From the NCBI GenBank assembly GCA_012845835.1, contig JABAKD010000023.1, forward strand, positions 14,122,862 through 14,186,861: a stretch of 64,000 nt of DNA. The letters are read 5' to 3'. Under the pieces are notes generated by a model. It saw only the letters and a list, made by a program, of their open reading frames with translations, ran no database searches and was not told where the DNA came from. This document shows positions 35,421-45,831 of this stretch, one piece after another; position 1 is the stretch's first letter; the number at the start of each line of letters is the position of its first letter. The DNA comes from Undaria pinnatifida. Its lineage: Eukaryota > Sar > Phaeophyceae > Laminariales > Alariaceae. Made by a program: the position numbers and the translations under genes.

Positions 35421-36465
35421 CCCAGAGGTAGCCGCTATACGCAGTTCTGCCGTGGATCCATCCAATGCCGCTACAACGGTCTTGGCGAACAGCGAGGCCC
35501 GTAGGGCCGGGGACGGCTTCGGCGATGGGCAGGTGTTAGGCGCCGAGGAGGAAGCTGACCCTATCAACCCGCGTAGGTCGAGCATCCTCAGGGAAGACGA
35601 CGTGGAGGACCCTAACTTCAGCGAGCAGCAGGAGGGTTTACATAGCCCGTTTACTTCGGGGGGCGTTTCATCCAGCGCAAACCGGTCGCCCCGACCCGAA
35701 CGGGCAAGCCCCTGTGTTCGGACTATCGCGCCGAGGTCTCTTCCGGATACCGCAGTGGCATCTTCGGGTATCGGCGGAGGTTTAGAAATTTTGTCGCCCA
35801 TAGGTTCTATCAACGAACGACACATCGCTCGCGCACAAGTCGCTGGCGACACGTTTTTTTTGGGAGCTGAGGGAGGGGTGCAGCAACAGCTGGTAATGAC
35901 ACAGCAGGACTCTTGGCACCCGCTTGGGGAGATTGTCGAGTCCGACAACATAGATACCAGCTCTTGCTCTGGGTCAGACTTCAGAGAGTTCTCGGACGAT
36001 GGGACCGATTCGCTCAGTAGCAGATGCGGGGGCGAGGACGAACAGCTCGACCACCGGGAGGAAAACGACGATGAAACCGGTAGGGATACTGACCGCGATG
36101 GTATTGAGAACGATTGACTGCAACCAGTGAAACATTTTCAAGAACAAATCGGGTTAGGGTTAGATCATTGTGATGCTGGAGGCTTCGATGAGGATGACGT
36201 CGGGTCAGGGTTAGCTCCCGACCAGTCTCCACCAGAAGACGACGATACGTCTTCCGTTCGTGGTTTTGTTATGGGCAGCCCGAAACGCGGGGAGTTACCG
36301 ACTCGCCAGGTACGTGAGCTGTCGTTATTCGGCGAAAGTGCGAGTGCTACTGGAAGCGGTGTCACACGCAGGGTTAGGACTGACGCGGTGGACGCTGCTG
36401 TCAGAGCCTCTGGCCCGGGTACCTTTGGAGGTGAATTAACCCCTCTCAGGCGCATCGACTGGTGA
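35302..36465 (+). CDS. Acidic, low-complexity continuation with one in-frame TGA
   Basis: A frame of 271 codons to a TGA at 36115, followed in the same frame by 112 more codons to 36465. The product is rich in Ser, Asp, Glu and Gly. It ends its first part with a strongly acidic run (DEQLDHREENDDETGRDTDR), and the second part is again acidic (GGFDEDDVG, PPEDDDTS). Such composition suggests a disordered region. The TTAGGGTTAG at about 36151 falls inside it. No domain is recognised. Confidence 0.45.
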
Positions 36466-38051
36466 AAACATGCGGAAAAAATGTAGAGAGCTGTCCGAAG
36501 TTGGTTGGTAGGCGGGCCCGTGCCAGCGGCGATATTAGATCCGACGACTGTTTACCACGGAGGGATGGCCCCTCGTTCGTCCATGGCTCGACACGGCCAG
36601 AGTCTTGTCCCCTGAACGGTTTGGCAGACGGGATGCAGGGACGTCAATTGGCAGCCGGGATGCAGGGACCTCAATTGGAACAGGAATACCAAAATAAATC
36701 AAGCGTTGCAGGTGGCTGTGTCTATGCTACCGAGCTAAGCGGACGTGGGGGATCCAGTAGTGGGTTAGGTGGTATCAGCAAGAGTTCCACACGCGGAGAA
36801 CTGTCAGCGGTTCTTGGGGACTCTAGTGGTGGCGTCTTGGATGGAATGTTATTCTATGGGGCGGTAGGTGGAAGGATCCGGATGTCAACACCGGAAGAAT
36901 CGATACGGATTCATGAACCACGCAGTGGCGGTAACAACACAGGAAGCAGCGGTGATGATGTTGGTGATGGTGTTGGCGGTGATGGTGGTATGACTGATGG
37001 GATCGCGGTAGATGGCGTGAAAAGACGCAGCATCAGGTATTATTTTGGGGGGGAAGGTTTAGGGGTTGAATTGGTGGCGAGTTCTACAGGTGGCAACCCC
37101 AAAGTGAGTAGTGGGGATGGTAGTGGTGGCACGGATGGAATCGCGGTCGATGGCGTTCCAAGCGACGGGTCTTCCCCATGCAGAGGAGAGACAAAGGGTG
37201 GATTTGTAGCGAGCCTTACAGGCGGTCGCCGTGGAGGTGTTGGTGGTTGTGTGAACGGAATCGCAGTTGGTAGGATTGTCACGGATAACGGCATTGGTTG
37301 CACAGTAGGTGAAAAATTAACGAGTGCATTAGGGACGCCCAATGCCGTGTATGAGATTATGGAGAGGACCTGCTTTAAAGGCGACCTTCCGCAGGTTGGT
37401 GAAAACGATCGTAGTGTAACTACATCAAGAGGCAGTGTCGAAAGCGATGGTGATCGCAGTGTTGGTCGTAGCAAGAATGGTGACGATGGGGGGCCAGGGC
37501 TATGTAACAGAAGTTTAGCTTTCGGTAAAGAGCGGGCCTCCGAAGTTTTGACACAGGCCCTTGGTAGCAGAGAAACCACAGAGGCGAGTGACAACACAGT
37601 GAGTAGTCACAGCCTAAGCGACGCGAGCCCAAACGCCAACGGGCGTGGAATGGTGGTCAGTGTTGATAACGGTGACAGTGATGTCGGACCACTGTCACAC
37701 AACAGCACGAACGCCTCGACAGAGGGTGTTCCGCGCCCGGAAGCTCTGCGTGGTTGCAGTGTGCGTCGATCTAACACTACCCCATTTCCTAGTGGTGCGC
37801 GTGAGAGGGGTGGTCGCAAGGTGTTTGGACTAGCTGGGTGTACAAGAGATCGTGACTCATCTGGTACACCTGGTGAATGTGATGGTATCTCGGTGCGTGG
37901 AGCAGGTAGTTCGTCGGATGAGGTAGTTTCAAGCGTAGTCGAAAACCAGTCCCAGCGGAGGAAGTTGTTTGCCGCTAGTGAATTCGCAGGAGGAGCGGGG
38001 CGGATCTGCTGCTCCTTGCGGCGTAGAGAGTGTTTAAGGCAAGCCTGGTAA
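36462..38051 (+). CDS. Unidentified 529-codon Gly/Ser/Asp-rich ORF with repeats
   Basis: The longest uninterrupted frame in the left half that is not part of the retrotransposon. Three copies of a GG-DGIAVDGV-like motif occur at about residues 168, 224 and 265 (MTDGIAVDGV, GTDGIAVDGV, CVNGIAVGRI), each followed by a Gly/Ser-rich spacer. No Cys or His clusters, transmembrane segments or catalytic motifs are seen. It overlaps the end of the previous ORF by four bases in another frame, so it is probably the C-terminal part of the same original protein. The start codon given is the first in the frame and may not be used. Confidence 0.5.
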   Translation: MKTCGKNVESCPKLVGRRARASGDIRSDDCLPRRDGPSFVHGSTRPESCPLNGLADGMQGRQLAAGMQGPQLEQEYQNKSSVAGGCVYATELSGRGGSSSGLGGISKSSTRGELSAVLGDSSGGVLDGMLFYGAVGGRIRMSTPEESIRIHEPRSGGNNTGSSGDDVGDGVGGDGGMTDGIAVDGVKRRSIRYYFGGEGLGVELVASSTGGNPKVSSGDGSGGTDGIAVDGVPSDGSSPCRGETKGGFVASLTGGRRGGVGGCVNGIAVGRIVTDNGIGCTVGEKLTSALGTPNAVYEIMERTCFKGDLPQVGENDRSVTTSRGSVESDGDRSVGRSKNGDDGGPGLCNRSLAFGKERASEVLTQALGSRETTEASDNTVSSHSLSDASPNANGRGMVVSVDNGDSDVGPLSHNSTNASTEGVPRPEALRGCSVRRSNTTPFPSGARERGGRKVFGLAGCTRDRDSSGTPGECDGISVRGAGSSSDEVVSSVVENQSQRRKLFAASEFAGGAGRICCSLRRRECLRQAW

Positions 38052-38357
38052 TGTAAACGAGATGGGTCAAGGTGTTGACCTGTGCGAAGTCCTCGAATCG
38101 ATTTAGTAGAAATGGCGACTGAGTATAAAGCTTCGACGTGGTGGCGGGGGGCATGGGGGTATGACGTGGTCAACCTCGGCTAGCGAGCCAGGCGGCAGGC
38201 CTGGTCAGGGACGAAAATGCGAGAACGCGGCGAATGTGTACTTGGAGGTGTGGAGAATATACGGCCATGACTGGAAGAGAAAGGTGTGCTTGGAAAAAAA
38301 GGGATGCGTGTCACGAACAAACAGTGCAGATGATGGACCGACTCGACATCCGTTCTG
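38052..38357. other. Spacer with no gene seen
   Basis: Short frames only. A plus frame at 38161-38361 (66 codons) has some protein-like composition but no support. Confidence 0.35.
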
Positions 38358-38920
38358 GTGACAAAACGGGGGGGGTGGATGGTAAGCCGTAAAATCGGGA
38401 TAAGCGGTCCCCCGGGCGTTGGCAGGGGCGGCCTTACAGCTCTTGCCAAATATCGGCACCGTCTTCGCGGCCGTCACGTAGCACGCCCCGGCGGGTCCAT
38501 AGGTGAACGCGGGGTAAGCGGAAACAAAGCACGGGGCCCGGCGCACGACCCACTATCACAAGGGCCTATCCCATGGGAAGTGTTCGCACGAAATCGGGTA
38601 CGTGATGTGGCTACTGGAGAAAGTGTTGCTGACACCGGATCATGGTTCTTCGTTCCCCTATCTTTGGAAGTATTCAAAATGACGCCCCCAAAGAAATACA
38701 TGTACCTCAGGCCGTTAAATTGGGGAAAGGTGAATACACTATACAGACGCGTCTCCCTGAAAAAACGTTCATAGCGGCGAATATGTCAACGAGGAGGGGA
38801 CCGGGGGATCGGGCGCGCTTGCTTGAAATGCATCCTGAGGGAGAACTTCTCAGTAGGTGGCATGCCGACCTTAGGAAGACTCTTGAAATGAACGTGCCAC
38901 TGCCACTGCCTTTCTCCTAG
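38358..38920 (+). CDS. Unidentified ORF pair whose 3' end is inside a tandem repeat
   Basis: The frame at 38358-38774 gives PIPWEVFARNRVRDVATGES and GSWFFVPLSLEVFK. Near 38680 the sense seems to move to the overlapping frame 38642-38920: NDAPKEIHVPQAVKLGKGEY, RLPEKTFIAANMS and GDRARLLEMHPEGELLSRWH, ending LPLPFS. The joined reading looks like a genuine protein end, but I cannot name it. The last 40 codons are the coding part of the 180-bp repeat that follows, so each downstream repeat carries a spare copy of this C-terminus. Confidence 0.45.
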
Positions 38921-39580
38921 TGTACTGGGGTGCCTTCGTGGAAAAGTTGGGGGGTTTCGATAAGTAGGGTTTTCTAATAGCTCCGGGGGAATAACTCCGG
39001 GGGGTCGGGCGCGCTTGCTTGGAATGCATCCTGAGGGAGAACTTCTCAGTAAGTGGAATGCCGACCTTAGAAAGACTCATGACGCGAACGTGCCACTGCC
39101 ACTGCCTCTCTCCTAGTGTACTGTGGTGCCTTCGTGGAAAGGTTGGGGGGTTTCGATACGTAGGGTTTTCTAATAGCTCCGGGGGATCGGGCGCGCTTGC
39201 TTGAAATGCATCCAGAGGGAGAACTTCCCAGTAAGTGGCATGCCGACCTCAGAAAGACTCATGAAGCGAACGTGCCACTGCCACTGCTTCTCTTCTAGGG
39301 TACTGTGGTGCATTCGTGGAAAGGTTGGGTGGTTTCGATCGTAGGGTTTTCTAATAGCTCCGGGGGATCGGGCGCGCTTGCTTGAAATGCACCTAGAGGG
39401 AGACTTCCCAGTAAGTGGCATACCGACCTCAGAAAGACTCATGAAGCGAACGTGCCACTGCCACTGCCTCTCTTCTAGTGTACTGTGGTGCCTTCGTGGA
39501 TAGGTTGGGTGGTTTCGATACGTAGGGTTTTCTAAGTGCCTTCGTGGAAAGGTTTGATTATTTCAATACGTAGGGGATTC
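38801..39580 (+). repeat. Tandem array of a roughly 180-bp unit containing an ORF 3' end
   Basis: Units start with CCGGGGG(A)TCGGGCGCGCTT at 38801, 38997, 39178 and 39359, with a partial tail to about 39580. Each contains GAAATGCA.C..GAGGGAGA, GTGGCATGCCGACCT, GAACGTGCCACTGCCACTGC and CTTCGTGGA.AGGTTGG. All four encode variants of RARLLEM-PEGEL--WHADLRKT ending at a stop. Bases 39581-39918 after it hold no gene. Confidence 0.85.
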
Positions 39581-39918
39581 AAGTCCGCTAACCCCAGCGG
39601 TCCGCAGTGGGCTTCTCTCCTTTTGCCGTTCAATGGCGTTAAGGATGGTATTTCTTGTTAGTGTATGATATCATCCAGCGTATCCCTTGTCAAGGAAAGC
39701 ACTCGTCGATGGCAACGTGCTGTAGTCGACGTAAACTTGTGGGGTAAGGGTTAAGGGTCAACGTGTACGTCTTAAATAATTTACATGTCAAGACGAGAAG
39801 CAATTTTGGAGGTTCGACGTGTGGATGGGCAACAGACGATCCAGCCCTTGGGCCCGCTCATCCACCCTACCCTATCCGGGCGGTTGCCGAAGGCTAACCC
39901 GGCGGTTAACCTTGAAAC

Positions 39919-39970
39919 AGGGTTAGGGTTAAGGTTAGGGTTAGGGTTAGGGTTAGGGTTAGGGTTAGGG

Positions 39971-40011
<41 letters not shown>

Positions 40012-40039
40012 GGTTAGGGTTAGGGTTAGGGTTAGGGTT
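39919..40039 (+). repeat. Interstitial (TTAGGG)n telomere-type array
   Basis: About 20 TTAGGG units, with one TTAAGG and one TTTAGGG variant. The G-rich strand points to higher coordinates, the orientation of a right-hand chromosome end. It is not terminal: it runs straight into the satellite array through a shared GTTG. Confidence 0.95.
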
Positions 40040-43000
40040 GTACACCCTAGTGCGCCTTTAATAATTAGTTTGTTAAGATCTTTTTTGCAACACCATTCTT
40101 CAGACTCATAACGACCCCCCTGTTAAATCGTGGTAACAACGTGTGGTGGAAACCAAAGAAATGCTGCCTCACACTCCTTCAAGGACGCCCCCTTCACGCC
40201 TTCGCCCAGGACCCGAACAAATTCCACCATTCTGCCAGTGTTGTACACCCTAGTGCGCCTTTAATAATTAGTTGTGTTAAGATCTTTTTTGCAACAATAT
40301 TCTTCAGACTCATAACGACCCCCCTGTTAAATCGTGGTAACAACGTGTGGTGGAAACCAAAGAAATGCTGCATCACACTCCTTCAAGGACGCCCCCTTCA
40401 CGCCCTCGCCCAGGACCCGAACAAATTCCACCATTCTGCCGGTGTTGTACACCCTAGAGCGCCTTTAATAATTAGTTGTGTTAAGATCGTTTTTGCAACA
40501 CTATCCTTCAGATCCATAGCGACCCCCCTGTTAAATCTTGGTAACAACGTGTGGTGGAAACCAAAGAAATGCCGCCTCACACTCCTTCAAGGACGCCCCC
40601 TTCACGCCCTCGCCCAGGACCCGAACAAATTCCACCATTCTGCCGGTGTTGTACAACCTAGTGTGCCTTTAATAATTAGTTGTGTTAAGATCTTTTTTGC
40701 AACAATATTCTTCAGACCCATAACGACCCCCCTGTTAAATCTTGGTAACAACGTGTGGTGGAAACCGAAGAAATGCCGCCACACACTCCATCAAGGACGC
40801 CCCTTCACGCCTTCGCCCAGGACCCGATCAAATTCCACCATTCTGCCGGTGTTGTACACCCTAGTGCGCCTTTAATAATTAGTTGTGTCAAGATCGTTTT
40901 GCAACGATATTCTTCAGACTTGTACACTCTAGTGCGCCTTTAATAATTAGTTGTGTTAAGATCTTTTTTGCATCAATATTCTTCAGACTCATAACGACCC
41001 CCCTGTTAAATCGTGGTAACAACGTGTGGTGGAAACCAAAGAAATGTTGCCTCACACTCCATCAAGGACGCCCCCTTCACGCCTTCGCCCAGGACCCGAA
41101 CAAATTCCACCATTCTGCCGGTGTTGTACACCCTAGTGCGCCTTTAATAATTAGTTGTGTTAAGATCTTTTTTGCAACAATATTCTTCAGACCCATAACG
41201 ACCCCCCTGTTAAATCGTGGTAACAACGTGTGGTGGAAACCAAAGAAATGCTGCCTCACACTCCTTCAAGGACGCCCCCTTCACGCCCTCGCCCAGGACC
41301 CGAACAAATTCCACCATTCTGCCAGTGTTGTACACCCTTGTGCGCCTTTAATAATTAGTTGTGTTAAGATCTTTTTTGCAACAATATTCTTCAGACTCAT
41401 AACGACCCCCCTGTTAAATCGTGGTAACAACGTGTGGTGGAAACCAAAGAAATGCTGCCTCACACTCCTTCGAGGACGCCCCCTTCACGCCCTCGCCCAG
41501 GACCCGAACAAATTCCACCATTCTGCCGGTGTTGTACACCCTAGTGCGCCTTTTAATTAGTTGTGTTAAGATCTTTTTTGCAACAACATTCTTCAGACTC
41601 ATAACGACCCCCCTGTTAAATCGTGGTAACAACGTGTGGTGGAAACCAAAGAAATGCCGCCTCACACTCCTTCAAGGACGCCCCCTTCACGCCCTCGCCC
41701 AGGACCCGAACAAATTCCACCATTCTGCCAGTGTTGTACACCCTAGTGCGCCTTTAAAAATTGTTGTGTTAAGATCTTTTTCGCAACACTATTCTTCAGA
41801 CCCATAACGACCCCCCTGGTGAATCTTGGTAACAACGTGTGGTGGAAACCGAAGAAATGCCGCCTCACACTCCTTCAAGGACGCCCCCTTCACGCCTTCG
41901 CCCAGGACCCGAACAAATTCCACCATTCTGCCGGTGTTGTACACCCTAGTGCGCCTTTAATAATTTGTTGTGTTAAGATCTTTTCGCAACACTATTCTTC
42001 AGACCCATAACGACCGCCCTGGTGAATCTTGGTAACAACGTGTGGTGGAAACCGAAGAAATGCCGCCTCACACTCCTTCAAGGACGCCCCCTTCACGCCC
42101 TCGCCCAGGACCCGAACAAATTCCACCATTCTGCCGGTGTTGTACACCCTAGTGCGCCTTTAATAATTTGTTGTGTTAAGATCTTTTTCGCAACACTATT
42201 CTTCAGACCCATGACGATCCCCCTGTTAAATCTTGGTAACAACGTGTATTGGAAACCAATAAAATGCCGCCTCACACTCCTTCAAGGACGCCCCTTTCAC
42301 GCCCTCGCCCAGGACCCGAACAAATTCCACCATTCTGCCGGTGTTGTACACCCTAGTGCGCCTTTAATAATTTGTTGTGTTAAGATCTTTTTCGCAACAC
42401 TTCTTCAGACCCATAACGACCCCCCTGGTGAATCTTGGTAACAACGTGTGGTGGAAACCGAAGGAATGCCGCCTCACACTCCTTCAAGGACGCCCCTTCA
42501 CGCCCTCGCCCAGGACCCGAACAAATTCCACCATTCTGCCGGTGTTGTACACCCTAGTGCGCCTTTAATAATTTGTTGTGTTAAGATTTTTTTCGCAACA
42601 CTATTCTTCAGACCCATAACGACCCCCCTGTTAAATCTTGGTAACAACGTGTGGTGGAAACCAAAGAAATGCCGCCTCACACTCCTTCAAGGACGCCCCT
42701 TTCACGCCCTCGCCCAGGACCCGAACAAATTCCACCATTCTGCCGGTGTTGTACACCCTAGTGCGCCTTTAATAATTTGTTGTGTTAAGATCTTTTTCGC
42801 AACACTATTCTTCAGACCCATAACGACCCCCCTGTTAAATCTTGGTACAACGTGTGGTGGAAACCAAAGAAATGCCGCCTCACACTCCTTCAAGGACGCC
42901 CCCTTCACGCCCTCGCCAGGACCCGAACAAATTCCACCATTCTGCCGGTGTTGTACACCCTAGTGCGCCTTTAATAATTTGTTGTGTTAAGATCTTTTTC

Positions 43001-44130
43001 GCAACACTATTCTTCAGACCCATAACGACCCCCCTGTTAAATCTTGGTAACAACGTGTGGTGGAAACCAAAGAAATGCCGCCTCACACTCCTTCAAGGAC
43101 GCCCCCTTCACGCCTTCGCCCAGGACCCGAACAAATTCCACCATTCTGCCGGTGTTGTACACCCTAGTGCGCCTTTAATAATTTGTTGTGTTAAGATCTT
43201 TTTCGCAACACTATTCTTCAGACCCATAACGACCCCCTGGTGAATCTTGGTAACAACGTGTGGTGGAAACCAAAGAAATGCCGCCTCACACTCCTTCAAG
43301 GACGCCCCCTTCACGCCTTCGCCCAGGACCCGAACAAATTCCACCATTCTGCCGGTGTTGTACACCCTAGTGCGCCTTTAATAACTTGTTGTGTTAAGAT
43401 CTTTTTCGCAACACTATTCTTCAGACCCATAACGACCCCCCTGTTAAATCTTGGTAACAACGTGTGGTGGAAACCAAAGAAATGCCGCCTCACACTCCTT
43501 CAAGGACGCCCCCTTCACGCCTTCGCCCAGGACCCGAACAAATTCCACCATTCTGCCGGTGTTGTACACCCTAGTGCGCCTTTAATAATTTGTTGTGTTA
43601 AGATCTTTTTCGCAACACTATTCTTCAGACCCATAACGACCCCCCTGGTGAATCTTGGTAACAACGTGTGGTGGAAACCGAAGAAATGCCGCCTCACACT
43701 CCTTCAAGGACGCCCCCTTCACGCCCTCGCCCAGGACCCGAACAATTCCACCATTCTGCCGGTGTTGTACACCCTAGTGCGCCTTTAATAATTTGTTGTG
43801 TTAAGATCTTTTTCGCAACACTATTCTTCAGACCCATAACGACCCCCCTGTTAAATCTTGGTAACAACGTGTGGTGGAAACCAAAGAAATGCCGCCTCAC
43901 ACTCCTTCAAGGACGCCCCCTTCACGCCCTCGCCCAGGACCCGAACAAATTCCACCATTCTGCCGGTGTTGTACACCCTAGTGCGCCTTTAATAATTAGT
44001 TGTGTTAAGATCTTTTTCGCAACACTATTCTTCAGACCCATAACGACCCCCCTGTTAAATCTTGGTAACAACGTGTGGTGGAAACCGAAGAAATGCCGCC
44101 TCACACTCCTTCAAGGACGCCCCCTTCACG
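40040..44130 (+). repeat. 204-bp satellite array, about 20 monomers
   Basis: Monomers anchored on GTACACCCTAGTGCG start at 40040, 40243, 40447, 40651, 40854, 40922, 41126, 41330, 41534, 41736, 41939, 42142, 42346, 42547, 42751, 42953, 43157, 43360, 43564, 43767 and 43971. Spacing is 201-204 bp except for one 68-bp step at 40854-40922. Left monomers carry AATTAGTTGTG and CAGACTCATAACG. Right ones carry AATTTGTTGTG, CTTTTTCGCAACACTATTC and CAGACCCATAACG. Because 204 is divisible by three, long ORFs run through on the plus strand (NNVWWKPKKC units) and 60-codon ORFs recur on the minus strand. I do not treat these as genes. Confidence 0.97.
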
Positions 44131-44630
44131 NNNNNNNNNNNNNNNNNNNNNNNNNNNNNNNNNNNNNNNNNNNNNNNNNNNNNNNNNNNNNNNNNNNNNN
44201 NNNNNNNNNNNNNNNNNNNNNNNNNNNNNNNNNNNNNNNNNNNNNNNNNNNNNNNNNNNNNNNNNNNNNNNNNNNNNNNNNNNNNNNNNNNNNNNNNNNN
44301 NNNNNNNNNNNNNNNNNNNNNNNNNNNNNNNNNNNNNNNNNNNNNNNNNNNNNNNNNNNNNNNNNNNNNNNNNNNNNNNNNNNNNNNNNNNNNNNNNNNN
44401 NNNNNNNNNNNNNNNNNNNNNNNNNNNNNNNNNNNNNNNNNNNNNNNNNNNNNNNNNNNNNNNNNNNNNNNNNNNNNNNNNNNNNNNNNNNNNNNNNNNN
44501 NNNNNNNNNNNNNNNNNNNNNNNNNNNNNNNNNNNNNNNNNNNNNNNNNNNNNNNNNNNNNNNNNNNNNNNNNNNNNNNNNNNNNNNNNNNNNNNNNNNN
44601 NNNNNNNNNNNNNNNNNNNNNNNNNNNNNN
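44131..44630. other. Assembly gap (500 N)
   Basis: Exactly 500 N, the usual placeholder for a gap of unknown size. It falls inside the satellite on the left and a poly-C repeat on the right, so neither array's true length is known. Confidence 0.98.
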
Positions 44631-45425
44631 CACCACACGTACAACAAACCCCTCACCTAAAACCCTTCCTTCCCGCCCCCCCCCCGCCCCCCTCCCCCCC
44701 CCCCCCCCCCCGCCCCCACCCTCCACCTCTCCCCCCCCCCCCCCCCCCCCCCCCCTCCAACCCATCCCAACCCCACCCCCTCGAACACTCCACCCTCTCT
44801 TTACTCACTGATTGTACGACTTACCCCAGGATATACATGATAAACTGATGCATTCTTTTCAAAACCGTCACATTTATCCCCTCAAAATAATGTATAGTTT
44901 CCACGCACATATTGAGCTGCCCCACACGCCCCACCTCCGCCCAACCCCCCCCCCCCCCCCCCCACAATAATAAACTGGTGCCAAAACCGTCAGATTTATC
45001 CCCTTGAAAGGATTTATAGCTTACATGCACAAATTCCCCCCCCCCTCCCCCCCCCCCCCCCCCCCTCCAAACCCGCTCGCTTTTGATCAAAACCAGGCCC
45101 CCACGTCCTTCAAAACTGCGCCCCCCCCCCCCTCACCGGTTATTCGACTTGCAAGATTCACTTGATAAAAGGATACATTTCCCTCCACAGCTGTCAGATT
45201 TTGTCCCCCTCAGAAACGGGTTTTATAGTTTCCGCGCACAGACTGACTAAAATCACCCTGTTGACCCTGATAGCTACACTGTAGTTGTAAGGGGAGTCGC
45301 CGGCCTATATCCTTAATGAAGACACACAACCCGTAATGCGCGCGATCGGAGTATCACACACAGCTTGCAAAGATGAGTTTTGACGAAATCTTCAATCTCA
45401 CAGCTGGAGTGTATTTTCATTTTTT
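44631..45425. repeat. Dispersed poly-C repeat, copy B (left end lost in gap)
   Basis: Matches copy C at 57520-58185 in order: CCCCTCGAACACTCCACCCT, TTACCCCAGGATATACATGA, TATCCCCTCAAAATAATGTA, GGATTTATAGCT.ACATGCAC, then CACACAGCTTGCAAAGATGA and CACAGCTGGAGTGTATTTT at 45358-45417. C runs of 10-25 bases punctuate it. No gene. Confidence 0.85.
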
Positions 45426-45479
45426 ATAATATGGGGGAGGGAATGTAATCTCTATGCAAAGATCCTGTTTTGTTTTAAT

Positions 45480-45831
45480 CAATTGTCAGCCGGCTGCCCC
45501 GGTGGTCTAGTGGTTTTACCCTCGAATACTACCAACGTTTGGTTGTCCTTGAGTTCGACACCCACCACGATGAGATTTGACTATATTTGCAAAAATGCAA
45601 AAAAAAAAAACAGGGATCAACTAACTGCTGAGAGCGCCTAGCAGCGTGGGTTGGTTCGACGCGAGTCGACGAGGGAAGAAAATGCTGGATTCTCCTCGCG
45701 GTAAAAATGAAAGCACGTGCCGAAGTGGGGAGGGAGGAGGAGGGCCCGCTATGTGACCCCGGATCTGAGTTACTACTGGGGAGGGAGCGCGAGAGTGGTG
45801 CGGGGATAATGAATGGGATGAAGAAAAAAAA
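45480..45831 (+). mobile_element. tRNA-derived SINE 1
   Basis: The head has an RNA polymerase III A box TGGTCTAGTGG (45503-45513) and a B box GAGTTCGACACC (45551-45562), 48 bases apart start to start. A body of about 250 bp and an A-rich tail (GAAGAAAAAAAA) ending near 45830 follow. A second copy with a degraded tail is at 49338-49687. The body shares CGACGAG, CTGGATT or GGGATT, and GCG.TAAAAAT.GAA..CA with SINE 2, which suggests a common core under different tRNA heads. Confidence 0.65.

Noticed and set aside
33865-36117. Selenocysteine or TGA reassignment to explain three in-frame TGA codons
   Set aside because: No SECIS-like element or supporting homology was seen, frameshifts are also present, and the spliced gene at 60 kb gives no sign of TGA reassignment; decay or unresolved introns are simpler.
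39785-40111. ORF with long Arg-Val and Gly-Leu repeats
   Set aside because: A translation of TTAGGG repeats.
40141-43788. Long plus-strand ORFs (up to 244 codons) and 60-codon minus ORFs in the satellite
   Set aside because: They follow the 204-bp repeat, whose length is a multiple of three; no start context, domain or independent codon signal.
44055-44848. ORFs spanning the N run
   Set aside because: They consist mainly of unknown residues and poly-C translation; products of the gap.
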